DNA of 64,000 nucleotides, taken from Fasciolopsis buskii. Taxonomy: Eukaryota > Platyhelminthes > Trematoda > Plagiorchiida > Fasciolidae. The notes under the pieces were generated by a model. That model searched no databases and was not told where the DNA came from. It saw only the letters and a list, made by a program, of their open reading frames with translations. A program made the translations under genes and the position numbers. The stretch's first letter is position 1. Each line of letters opens with the position of its first letter. Below, one piece after another: positions 11,000 to 21,081 of this stretch. The DNA is taken from NCBI GenBank assembly GCA_008360955.1, contig LUCM01009232.1:1-64000 (forward strand). Direction: 5' to 3'.

Positions 11000-13411
11000 C
11001 TATTGAATCGAAGAAAGGTTTCCATCAGTGGATGCCAGTGGTAGTTTTTGGTTCGAAACTGTTTCTTCGCGACCATTCTGGAATCGAATGCGAGCGTACG
11101 TGGGGTTAAAATTGGCCAATTCCATTTCATCGACAAATGAGTCATATTTAGATATTCTTACGTTTATGCACATGAATATCAGCTCCGGGAGTAAACAGCT
11201 GGATTGGTGGCGACACAACGGACGTTGATTTGCATAAATCAGGTTAGGCGCTTGCGCGATATATCGTTGGTTACCATGCATAATGAGGACCAAATACAGT
11301 AAAGAACATCGAGGGGTTTCCTCCAGTGGAAAACCTAGTTTCTGGACTTGGTAGCCAAAGTTATTGTTCTGCACAGTGTACGGTTCAGCCTCTACCTGTC
11401 CATTGTCTTAAGAATTATAGGACGTAGTTCTGCTGTTCTTTCAACCTGTTGGGAAGAAAACTGTTTAGCTCTTCTTACACGAAAGAACATCCGCAATCGC
11501 GGAGGATGTAGGGTGATATGCCAGTTAGTGGAAAAAGTTCGGAGTAGACAGTTAATCATGACAGGTCTAAACGTATTCGGAGAGACAAATGCAAAAGGAA
11601 GTAGAGTATTCGTAAACAGTTGTGAAGGGCTAGACGTTTTGTAAAGTTGAGAAAAGCGATCATTTGAAATCAAACGTTTTATGGCAATGAGTACTCGGCC
11701 CAGTGTTGGCTTGAAAAACTGGTGTTTCAACTGCACGCATATCCGACAGTTTGGGTATCATCTGCTAACAATGACAAGTTCCTTGAAAGGATAAACTTAA
11801 GCATTCTGATTTCACCAGGATGCAAAAGGAACAACGTTACTCGTATGGGTTAGGGGCTGGCCGTGACGCAACGCATTTTACACAGGACAAAAGATCCACT
11901 GCTATATTTGCATCTTACCGGTGGAACTGAAGCTTAAAACTGCGAGCATGCAACGGTTAATTTTGTTTTCAATCTTGCTTCGATATGGTATGTCGGGCAT
12001 AAATGAAACGTATTTTTGATGCACAAGGAGTGTAAATCGAGCCCTGGTGAGATAATATATCCATTTCCTAATTATTTCTCTGTTGATACAAACGTCTTTT
12101 TCCACTTCGGGTGGTCACTGGATAAGTCTTGTCAGAACAGTAAAGTATCCATTTTAGAAAAGTTAGAAAAGTCCTTTTGCGAACTGATGGGATTTCAGAC
12201 TTGTGGAAGATGATAAAATTCGCATAAGTTAAAGACGCTTAGGTTCTGGTCTAGTTGGATCCTGCAAAAACTTCACACCCCACGAAATGTGTTTGCCTGG
12301 TGCTGATCGCGTTGTTGTTTGCGTTGAATATAAGGTTGTCCTTTTTAGCAGCTCGCGAGAGTCTACCTAGGTTGCTGTCGTGTTCTTCTTTGGTATTCTT
12401 TCAGCCAATCACACCGTCCGTATATTCGAAAGTTGCATCTAGTTCTTCGAAGTGGATTATTTCATCGATCACTCGTTTGGAGCAAGGTACTGTATTAGTC
12501 ACTCCTTTTCGAACGCGACGGAGCTGTTTAGCACCTCCGCATGCTTTGAAATCCGTAACGGTCCTTTCCCCTTCTCTGGTAGGGATCTGGCGGTAAGCGC
12601 TTTCCAAGTCAAGCGTGGTGAAAAAGAAATATGTCGCGATCTTGTTGATTATTCTGTCGACCCTCGACGTGTGGTAAGCGTCCAGATATGTGTATCGATT
12701 GGTGGTTTGGTCGTAATCCGTGGCTAATCCGTCTTTTGTGGTTTTCATTCTTTAGAACATGGACTTTGGTGCACTATGATGATCCGATGATTTGTCCCCT
12801 GAGGAGATTTTGCATTTCCGCTGCAATAAAGGGTCATCTGAGTCGGAATGACGTCGAGATTTAGCAGCGATTGATGTAAAGTTAACAGCGGAGTCACCGA
12901 ATGGCAAAGGAGTGCGTGTGTGAGCAGCCATCAGGCCGCAGACTACAAGAATGGGTTTATCGCTGCGAAAATTAATTTGGACAGCTTCGTAAAGTTTGGG
13001 GAGGTCCTTTCCCAGGTGGACTTGTTCAGCAAAGACTGCAAGGGGAGAGAGTTTGACCCGAGGATACTGTTTATCCTTGTACTGCAGACTGACGGAGCAG
13101 TGACCGAGAGTGTGAATAATCACCAAGGTCTTAGCCATTCTTTCCTGGTTGCAAGACATCCATTTTCTACTTGTACCTCTCGGCAGCAGAAGCCGTGCCT
13201 TAACTTCCTAAGTTTCAGGTTTCAACAAGTGAGACACTAATGATGACTTCCTCATTCGAACCGTCAGACGCCGTGGCGCTGCTGCTATAACGATAAAAGA
13301 CAGGCGAGGCACATTGGTCGTACAACATGCCGTTGGGCGACCGATATAGAAAGTGGCCTTTCTTATCACAGTTTTTGTGCACAGAATCTCGTGCTCGTTG
13401 ATCAAACCCAC
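11000..13411 (-). mobile_element. Ty3/gypsy retrotransposon, CsRn1-like, decayed
   Basis: Read on the minus strand, the domains appear in the proper order. A gag zinc-knuckle remnant lies near 13350. A protease C-terminal region follows (13159-12752, with GHCSVSLQYKDKQYPRVKL). The reverse transcriptase is at 12748-12401, with a TTLDLESAYRQIP block and a catalytic box mutated to YTDG. An RNase H piece lies at 12105-11902 (around QKYVSFM). The integrase is at 11740-11000, with the conserved NGQVE around 11400 and a C-terminal ARIRFQNGREETVS block. Gag is mostly missing and several domains are shortened by stops, frameshifts and deletions. The insertion sits among plus-strand host exons, opposite in direction, and cannot encode a working enzyme. 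Confidence 0.8.
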
Positions 13412-13709
13412 AGAGTCAGCATCTCTGGTAAACGCATATTTTCAACGGTGAACATGATAACGCGCTACCACTCAATAAGTTTCACAAATATAGTCAAAGT
13501 TTATTTTACTAACTAATGGACTTTGTATATATGTAGTTGTTAATTTATTTCCTGTATCTAGTTATTTCAGTCCAATATGCAATTCGCTTAATGACTACTA
13601 ATCATGCGAAGGCAGTTTTTTACACACTTTGTCCTTATGGCGGATTCATTCAATATCTTTACTATTTAACTGCCTGATGGACTTTTACTTTCTTTCTTTT
13701 TCATTTTAG

Positions 13710-13795
13710 GTCCAACAAAGAGTAACACATTTCGCTTCTTGTGGTTATGGGACGTGGACAACGCCATTGTTTGCCCGATAGGTCGATTTATCACC
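13710..13795 (+). CDS. Candidate internal exon
   Basis: An excellent acceptor (tttctttctttttcattttag) precedes an open frame entered in phase 1 (TKSNTFRFLWLWDVDNAIV and on). The right border is doubtful: a weak donor GTCAAA at 13796 would leave phase 0, matching the terminal exon at 14187. Without splicing the frame runs to a TGA at 13832. Its entry phase does not match the exit of the exon at 9923-10035, so at least one exon is missing if they share a gene. Confidence 0.35.
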
Positions 13796-14186
13796 GTCAA
13801 ACGGCTCGCTCGGTTGCGATTTCTGTTTATATGACAGTTATTCAACCGAAACTCCGAATCTCATTTCTGCACAGTTCTCTCTTACTGTTCCCATTATCAT
13901 TTTCGTCATTGTTTTTTTGCAATTCTTTTTTCCCCGCTGTTGATTGGAATGAACTGTCTACTCATTTGCTAGATTTATTGTCTTTAGAGATTTCACTATT
14001 TCCTGATTCGCACGACGCGAGTTATCGTGAGTTTAATTTAATTATTCTTGTTTGTTCCCATCTGTTTTATCTTCCGTTTTCCTTGTCATTTACTATAAAT
14101 ACAAAAATACACAAATCGGTTCATTCCGTTACTCTTCCCGTTTGTTTGGCTTCTGTTTCAATTCCCTTCTGTTATGTTTACAAAAG

Positions 14187-14429
14187 CTTGGCAAAGCGAG
14201 GGACTATATTTTGCGCAACTCGCTTTTGAACCTGAATGCAACGTGCGATCTAATGGCTCCTGGATGCCAGCTGCCAGCTGTGATTGAATCGTTATCTAAA
14301 CGATGCATACAATCCGACTATCGACAGTTAGTGTTTGTAGACCGGTTTACCCTTTCCACGTATCTTAGCGCACATGGATTTGTCCAAATGCCTAAAAGGG
14401 ATACGTGCAGAGATTTCTTTGCGAAATAG
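14187..14429 (+). CDS. Terminal exon of unrecognised gene
   Basis: A long pyrimidine-rich stretch (about 14040-14180) ends in the acceptor ttatgtttacaaaag, followed by 80 open codons in phase 0 and a TAG at 14427-14429. The product is well mixed with several cysteines and a tidy helical region (PAVIESLSKRCIQSDYRQLV), then VDRFTLSTYLSAHGFVQM. Nothing suggests a transposon. It may be the 3' end of the gene whose exons lie at 4-10 kb, split by the gypsy insertion at 11-13.4 kb, but linking exons are missing. Family not recognised. Confidence 0.55.
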   Translation, partial: LGKARDYILRNSLLNLNATCDLMAPGCQLPAVIESLSKRCIQSDYRQLVFVDRFTLSTYLSAHGFVQMPKRDTCRDFFAK

Positions 14430-15982
14430 CTTATTCTTAGCTGAATCGTGGTCTTTTAGTCAGTAGTGGACCGGCAAACATTATTCCCTGGTTTCTGATG
14501 ATATTTCATATCACTATCTGTTTTGGCACAAAATTACTTTGCGTCTCTGCTGGTGTCGTAGTTTATGGAGGAAGCTGCATAGAGTTCATATAGTGAGTTG
14601 AAAAAGTCATGCTGAAACTGGCATGTGACTTGTACTAATGTCGATTACCGAAATGATAAATGCTCATAGCTGGAGATATTCAAGGTTTCAACTCGGAATC
14701 AATGTCTGTGATGTGTATAAGGAACTGCCGTGACTCGTGAAGTGTGGATGACTTAGATGGGTTAATTTTCCATAATAATATTATGGGAAGCAGATTAGTT
14801 GATGATAAGCAGCTAGAGCGTTAAGTTTCGGTCCGCCATACTTTGAGGTCGAATCTGTGCATTAATAAATACTTTAAATTCTGTTTACGAACTCGGTGGC
14901 ATCATAACCATAACGAGAAAGGACACAGGGCAAGAAAGAGGGCAAAAAAGGAGTTTGCGTAAGGTTCTCTATGCACACCAGCAATTCCGAGCTCATCCTC
15001 AATCTCTTTGATTGCTCATCACATCCATATTAGTTCAGTGTGGTTTGTACTATACGGCTGATCAGACCGAAGTAGGTGAATATTTCGATGTCTTTGGTCA
15101 AAAGACTCGATCCACAAGACTAGAGCGGAACCCGGCGTTCGCATACTGTTAGGAGCCGTTGGTGGGTATTCAAGTTTGTACTTCTTCTAGTCGATTCAAA
15201 TCAGAAGACTGACACTTCGCGGGTTAAGAGCAGAGCTGTAAACATTTAGTTCATGCGCCTCCGCTGTGATGACCTTGATAAAACGATTTTCACTGTGGTG
15301 TTATTTTCTAAAATGGATGCAGTTACTTGCGAGTAGCTGGCGCATACAAATTGTATTGGAGATCCTGTCTCGGATTCTCATTGGGTGTGTCAATGTTGCA
15401 CCTCGGACTCGACCTCAAACACAGCATAATATGAATTAGCAACTTAATTATCCATGCAAAATTCTATCGTACATGTTATCGAGTTGGAATCAAAACTCGG
15501 GATTTTGTGGGAACTATAGAATTGATTATTTTTGCGTACTTCGTCACTGATATCGTGAGTACTTATCTCTTGAGAATTCATTGTTATTTACAGGTAACAA
15601 GTAATTGAAAATATGCAACGTGCACGAGTGAGTTATGCTACTTAAGATTTTAGTCTGGTCTTGCTCTCAGTTTTTAATGGAGTTGTTATTGCTATTTGTT
15701 TGTCTCCTTCGACGTAAATGGTTTCCGATTGATCCAGATCTTGGTTGTCTATATCATAGCATCCAGGTTATTCACTTGTCATATACGTAGCCAATCATTC
15801 GGACTTGTATCACCCTGACAAAACAAATATACCGTTGATGCTTGGCATCTTTTCACAGTTTTCTTCTTCGTTTCGCGCTAATAGCTTTTTGGCTCCATTT
15901 TAGTCCTGCCATTTTAGAACTAATTGCAGGAGCTGTTCTGTTGCATTCAGAATATCTCAAATAAGGTTCGGAAATGGTCACT
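14430..15982. other. No certain feature
   Basis: Stops in all frames and no transposon motif. A strong donor-like GTGAGT at 15559 follows only a very short open stretch and is probably chance. Confidence 0.35.
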
Positions 15983-16111
15983 TTAATCATAGAATGATGC
16001 TTCAATAATGGCTTCACTCGCATGGAGCACACCGTCTGACAACTGGTCTTCACAATTTCTGGTCCACGCGCCCACTTCCATGAACGGGGTCTGCTCCATT
16101 TTCACTTCCCT
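15983..16111 (-). CDS. Terminal exon of minus-strand gene
   Basis: On the minus strand this exon follows the acceptor ctctatgcaag and runs 42 codons to a TAA at 15985-15983. The product is acidic and well mixed (TPFMEVGAWTRNCEDQLSDG, then ASEAIIEASFYD). It is separated from the exon ending at 16160 by only 48 bases that have a good donor (GTAAGA), a branch-site-like ctgactaac and the acceptor. The 48 bases are a multiple of three and open, so retention would also be translatable. Function unknown. Confidence 0.45.
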   Translation of the reverse strand, partial: REVKMEQTPFMEVGAWTRNCEDQLSDGVLHASEAIIEASFYD

Positions 16112-16159
16112 CTTGCATAGAGCAGTGCTCAAGCAAAGGGGACCGTTAGTCAGTCTTAC

Positions 16160-16246
16160 TTGGGGCTGTGAACTAGATGAGATGCTCCACGTACGAATAA
16201 AATCAATCACGGAATTTTTTGAAAGTAAACAGCTTTTAAAATTCAC
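16160..16246 (-). CDS. Internal exon of the same minus-strand gene
   Basis: The frame is open from just after a TAA near 16249 to the donor GTAAGA at 16159-16154. It encodes about 28 residues ending ISSSSQPQ and leaves in phase 0. A weak acceptor (gaaaaatctttaag) would bring it in at phase 1, compatible with a possible donor (GTACAC) in the open frame at 16507-16322. Confidence 0.35.
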
Positions 16247-16321
16247 TTAAAGATTTTTCATTTCGTAGACCGCTTTTTAAGATCAAATAATGTGCACGGT
16301 TATCCGTTGTCGTACGCGTCG

Positions 16322-16507
16322 TTACCCGCTTCTGACCCACTGTGTACCGCCCAGCTTTTCGAGGTTGTTTACCGGTTCCTCTTCAGCTCTGTGAGTTGTG
16401 TAGTTTATAATTTTATCGATCATTAAGGTAAGGGAAACGAACAAAATAGATGCATTTCCCCCAGTGTATCCGAAAGCATTCTCGTCTGCCATCAAGTAGC
16501 ATAGCAC
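16322..16507 (-). CDS. Candidate exon, minus strand
   Basis: An open frame of 61 codons from an ATG at 16507 to a TAA/G-type stop at 16322. It has a hydrophobic helix (ASILFVSLTLMIDKIINY) and an acidic-polar tail (HRAEEEPVNNLEKLGG). Possible donors lie after EEEP (GTAAAC) and after KLG (GTACAC). The second one leaves in phase 1, as needed by the exon at 16246. Probably part of the same minus-strand gene. Confidence 0.35.
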   Translation of the reverse strand: MLCYLMADENAFGYTGGNASILFVSLTLMIDKIINYTTHRAEEEPVNNLEKLGGTQWVRSG

Positions 16508-16555
16508 CTACAATGCCGCGAGCTTTCTGTGCACGGGAGATTAGGCCTTTGATAT

Positions 16556-16798
16556 TTAAACCCAAGAATCAATCTTTATAGCAGACATTCTGTTTTCGAG
16601 GTGGTTGGGAAACTTGTTCAGTATGTCTGCAAATAGACTTTGCTTCGAAACAGGAAATAACGAACTATCGTTAATCGGATTACCTACCGGATATGGTTGG
16701 TTTGGGATTTCTGGTATCTGTAAGGTCCGCTCATTTGTCATACATAATTTGGTACGGCCATGTGTCAATGGCATGCGTGCACTCAGACATTTCGTCAT
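16556..16798 (-). CDS. Candidate exon, minus strand
   Basis: An open frame of 80 codons with a polar, proline-containing product (IPEIPNQPYPVGNPINDSSL, then SLFADILNKFPNHLENRM). A GTAGGT donor-like site falls after NQPYP, with a branch-like gattaac and a tttcgaag acceptor 45 bases on that keeps the frame, so a second tiny intron is possible. Lies just upstream of the exons at 16507-15983 on the same strand. Confidence 0.35.
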   Translation of the reverse strand: MTKCLSARMPLTHGRTKLCMTNERTLQIPEIPNQPYPVGNPINDSSLFPVSKQSLFADILNKFPNHLENRMSAIKIDSWV

Positions 16799-17471
16799 TC
16801 ACGTCCTTCTGTTCAACCTTTTTTGTTGAAATTCAGAGCTAGTCAAATGTGTGTTTAAATTCATTTGGAACTTGAATAGAGCCAATGCCCAGTCGAGTAA
16901 TAAGCAAGCTGAGCGTAGTCCTAAAAGTGGGAGAAAAAGGTGTATGAGTCGATTCTTACTGACAAACCGAATGTTAGTGAGGTTTGGATTATAACCACTG
17001 GGACCGATAGAACGCGGGATTTGCATCTAGCGCCTCGGAATGGAGGAAAGCTAACACTAGTCAATGGTTGGTTGAAACCAATTAGTCTGGTTGTCTCACT
17101 TAGCCTATCGGTTGCATAGATAACGACACAAACGATATAAAAGTAAGCTCATATTGCTGGCTTCTGTGGGGATTTACATACACAATTGTGGTTGCCGTGG
17201 GAAATCAGCCGCTAGTTTCTACATACGATTTCACCGTGTATATTGAGAAGCAGCAGTGCTGAACTCTATTTGCTGCCACCCGTTCCGTTTCACTGAACCC
17301 ATGCATTTCCACAGATGCGTGCGATTATTCTCTGATGTCGACATCCTGTTCACATTAACGTCATGGCTGGCGGTGTTTTGTTTATTCCCACCTGTGATCG
17401 AGTATGTGCACGTGCGCGAATGGTCAGTCAGTTGATGAAAACCTGAGTGTGACGAAGCGTCCATCACTTAC

Positions 17472-17562
17472 CAAAATGTTCGCTAGTTTGCGGGCATTGG
17501 CGAATGCAATAGTTTACTGATTGGTATTCGATTGAGCGTAGAACAAGTGTCTCTTGGTCCCC
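17472..17562 (-). CDS. Candidate internal exon, minus strand
   Basis: Enters after ccgccag, directly downstream of a long TA microsatellite, and leaves at an excellent donor (GTAAGTGATGG) after 30 codons plus one base. The product is well mixed (QETLVLRSIEYQSVNYCIRQ). Immediately beyond the donor another 77-codon minus-strand frame with an ATG (17467-17231) is open and polar. Together with 16.8-16.0 kb this makes a coding-rich minus-strand stretch. Confidence 0.4.
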
Positions 17563-17569
17563 CTGGCGG

Positions 17570-17572
17570 ATA

Positions 17573-17611
<39 letters not shown>
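17570..17611. repeat. TA microsatellite
   Basis: About 40 bases of alternating T and A with one interruption (tatgta) near the left end. Confidence 0.95.
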
Positions 17612-17612
<1 letters not shown>

Positions 17613-18479
17613 CGATGATCATAAAGCAGTCAAAGGCTAAGATCGTCATCGTTATCTGAATCATTGCTGACTGTAGTTCTCTTCTTCTGTTCCTCATGAT
17701 ATCGAAATCATAATCCAAACTCTACAGGAACTACTACCGTCATTAAGTTCTTTTTATGGTCTCGGGAGAACGTGCGCCTGTTCATTTCGAATGCAGTATG
17801 TTTCTTCTTTTGAAGTAGCAGTGGTAGCAATAGTGATAACAATGGTCATATGATCGACGCTAGTGTTAGGTAAATTAACTATTACTTCTGTTTATTGTCG
17901 TCCAGTTTACGTCAACCGTGCTCAAATGGACGGCAATCTTTTCACAGACTCAATTAGTAGTCTATCATCTTCTGTTTCACATAGTCTATTACTGTCTCCC
18001 CGATCTTTTTTGTTTGAGTTTTAGGGATAGATCACTCAGCCAATTGGAGTCTGGCCAGACGACAAAAGAAGCATAGCTGAATTTATTGTGACTGTGCCAT
18101 TCATTAACTGAATGATTTAGAACTTGGTCACTGCATAATTAGTGCTGAATTGGCGTACCTATAACCCCAAAGCCGTACGACACTCAGTGTGATCCGTCAC
18201 AGAACCCCGTAATCAGTAACATTGCTGGTCTGCGGCGGTCTAACAATAAGCGGCCTTATTTCGCTGCAGACAAAATTTCTTATAAAAATCGGCGCGTCAA
18301 AAATTATTTCCATATATAAGAGATGCAACCTCTTGACTTAAAACCACCCAAACGGTGAAATTTTTACTCTTCGGTGTTGCTGTTTGAAACGGTTGCATTA
18401 CACTTGTTATCCAGCCCAGACCAGTTTTCAGGATCATCATACTTTCAATAACATGTTCCACTCTTGGTTGCTACCTCGC
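17612..18479. other. No recognisable feature
   Basis: AT-rich sequence with stops in every frame; no transposon motif seen. Confidence 0.35.
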
Positions 18480-19090
18480 GGCACCGAATAATAATAGAAA
18501 ATTCGTAGGATAATAAATCAGAAGAACCAGAAGGAGGCAGAAACATAATATAGCAATGCCTCTGACTGCGTCGTTCAGGGGTTCCAGACGTCGCGTTGAG
18601 AATCTCGTGATCTCTCCTTACTCAGGGCATCTCGCTGGTTGAAATCCCCATCCCTTTTTGCCACGTTATCCTCTGGCTTCCTTGATCCAACTTCCAGCCA
18701 TCACTTGCCTCCGAGGATATCGCATTCCGAGAAAGTCGATCCTGGGGCATGCATAATGCTTGTTCCAATCGCCTTAGTTTATTAAAATCCACTGCCTATT
18801 CTGGTAATTGAGCTCTATGCTCAAAATACGTTTGTGTCACCTCTAATTTTCCAGATATACTCTGACCTCATATTCCAGTGATACCGCGGAGACGCTGCTG
18901 ATTGACCCACGAGTCTTCTCATGTTTTCTGTCCTCATCGGCCATGTTTACGAACCGTATTACAGAACCGATCTTACTTCCATTTAAACTGGATTTTCGAT
19001 CAATGGGCAGATATCACACCTACTCCATAAATGTATCATGTTGACAAGTGTCAAGCGAAGACTCTTTGTACGTGACCACATTCCATCTGA
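18480..19090 (-). mobile_element. RTE-type LINE, 3' end
   Basis: On the minus strand the C-terminal part of an RTE ORF can be followed through frameshifts. It starts with a segment like SISSVSAVSLEYEVR (compare SIARIxWxHxVSNxEVR). Next comes LRRLEQALCMPQDRLSRNAI, matching LRWLGHVLRMPxDRLPRRAL. Then comes DGWKLDQGSQRITWQKGM, matching GWKxxRGGQxxTWQxxMK. The comparison is to the family pattern as I know it. The element is a 5'-truncated, dead copy. Confidence 0.6.
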
Positions 19091-19840
19091 TATAAGACTA
19101 TCGGGTGAGATGTAACAGCCCTAGTAATTAAACCAACCCATTTTTCCCATTTTCCCCCTGCAAGGTTCGGCTTCCACCCAATTCAGTTCTTAAATAGTAT
19201 TTTTCATTTCGAAGATGCGAAATTCACCACAGCCGGACTTTGTCGTTCACACGATCGAGGTTAACCTGTAAATTATCTGGGTCTTCGCTCAGATGCGCGA
19301 AATCACTCAAGTATTCTGAGTCAGACAACTTACTGTCTTATCACTTACCAGTGCCGGTGTTCTCACTTGGAGATAAAGCGTTAACCACATTCATTTAATT
19401 TATAAATTTAAGAGGAAAAAAGAATCTCACAATCCTGACGGACTTCACTCCTGGCGACCCCGGGTGAAAGGTTCACATAGGTATTTTCTCTGTTTCGTTC
19501 GTCTGCATACATCAACTGAGATACCTAAATAGATTTCGCTGACAAATCTTTTATTGAGAGGGAGCGCCATAAGACTGCGCGAACGACTGAGCTTCGTGTG
19601 GCTTCAAGATTAAGAAGGATGGAAACCGTGAAGATGGGATGCAGTTGGTGCAACCCTTGTTGGGTCAGAAGCTAGCTTGGTGCCGCACATGTAGGGCGTC
19701 GGTGCGAAGTTGTTTTCCCTGTCCGTTTTCAACCATATTCTTCACGCCAACATTTTGCAGTATTCGTTTTGAGTGTTTTTTTCATTTTTACGCCTCTATT
19801 CGTAACGCTCGATCTAACTGACATTTATGCAAGCGCATCT

Positions 19841-19914
<74 letters not shown>
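19841..19914. repeat. TC then TA compound microsatellite
   Basis: About 22 bases of TC repeat run straight into about 52 bases of TA repeat. Confidence 0.97.
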
Positions 19915-19915
<1 letters not shown>

Positions 19916-19950
19916 GTCACACGATTCCGTTTACAGTTATCATCGCAAAC

Positions 19951-20048
19951 ATGGCTAGGATGGGGGGGAAAGGAAGAAGGTGCATTGTATGTCACCACGA
20001 ATGTGCTGGCTCTTTTACTGTCAAGCTTCACGTCCTCTTTTGTTCATC
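19951..20048 (+). CDS. Possible first exon with cysteine cluster
   Basis: An ATG in a fair context (caaacATGG) opens a frame of 32 codons plus two bases, ending at a strong donor (GTGAGT at 20049-20054). The product is basic and has a cysteine/histidine cluster (RRCIVCHHECAG), reminiscent of a zinc-binding site. No phase-matching next exon was found, so it could be a chance frame. Confidence 0.3.
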
Positions 20049-20531
20049 GTGAGTTGCCATTCGTCGATGGGTGTGCTTCTTCCCGGTCGCCCGAGCTTAG
20101 TTTGTGGGTTGAGTTAAGGAGCTTCACCTGAGGCCCTTGAACAAAGGATCTGATCTGCGAAGCAGTACGACGATCTGAGAATTCAATAACTCACTCGGAG
20201 CCGATGAACAACTGCTCAGTTCATACGCGTTTCGGATGAACCCGGACGTCCTGGTTGCCCGGTACGCTTTTCCTCTACAGCTGCGGATATTATCTTATCC
20301 TCCGTATTCTGCGCGAAGACGGGATGTAATCAAGGTTTAGCAGTCCTTTGGAGACTGGCTGTGAAATATCAGTGAACTTGGTGGAAAACGCCGAGCATTC
20401 GCTTTCGTCCTTGCATGTTCGTGGAAACGCTTGCACCGCCAATAGCTATTGAGCAGAATTTCCTCAGCAATGGCTGTTTGAGGGGTATGAAGCATTTCGG
20501 GGGGCGTTCAGGACAAGCAGACATTTTGCAG

Positions 20532-20663
20532 CCCGGCGCATCCAGTTCCTCCCATACTGAAAAGTGCAGAGACTCAATCGCTAACTTTCTTACAATTCTG
20601 TACTTGCCTATAAACGCTGAGTGGTTGCGCTTTTTCGTGCTTATGGTAACCTTCATTTCTCAA
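20532..20663 (+). CDS. Candidate internal exon with membrane segment
   Basis: 44 codons, phase 0 at both ends, between gacattttgcag and a perfect donor GTAAGT at 20664. Polar and Ser-rich at first (PGASSSSHTEKCRDS), then hydrophobic (WLRFFVLMVTFISQ). The frame is also open upstream to an ATG at 20415, so this could be a first exon instead. The minus strand is open here as well, which lowers confidence. Confidence 0.35.
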
Positions 20664-21010
20664 GTAAGTTCTGTCTACCAACGCTTTTGGGTTAGAGTTC
20701 TAATAAATAATGCACTGTTTGTGACATGATTGGTAATTTAACTGGCTTCCTCCGATTTTTGTTATTTGAAATTCATCACTGCTTATTTCCGCATCTTTAT
20801 GGATCTCTGTTCCCTACTTCTGAAGTGCATTCTGTTATTTTTGCTCGTCTAAACTTAAACTGGTGGTTGATTGGATTTTTCGCTGTGAAAAAGTTTAGCA
20901 GTGAGAAATCGTCGAACAATTATTAGAATTAGAGAACTCAGGCTGAATTTGATCATCTCGTCTCCTGTGTACTGGAGCGAAAGATGTGTCTGAGTGTCTT
21001 CTTTCTGCAG

Positions 21011-21075
21011 ACTTTGTCACGCTCAGTTTTTCTGATGATTCGTGCCAATTGATCGGCTCACGCACATTTATTGTC
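21011..21075 (+). CDS. Short internal exon, good splice signals
   Basis: A 65-base exon with the acceptor gagtgtcttctttctgcag and donor GTAAGT at 21076-21081. It enters in phase 1 and leaves in phase 0. The only open frame reads FVTLSFSDDSCQLIGSRTFI plus one more valine, a beta-strand-like pattern. Parent protein unknown. Confidence 0.5.
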
Positions 21076-21081
21076 GTAAGT

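Noticed and set aside
12255..13240. Plus-strand frames of 90-113 codons
   Set aside because: Antisense shadows of the gypsy protease and reverse transcriptase.
20190..20410. Open segment containing FRMNPDVLVARYAFPL
   Set aside because: No acceptable splice borders, and the opposite strand is equally open.
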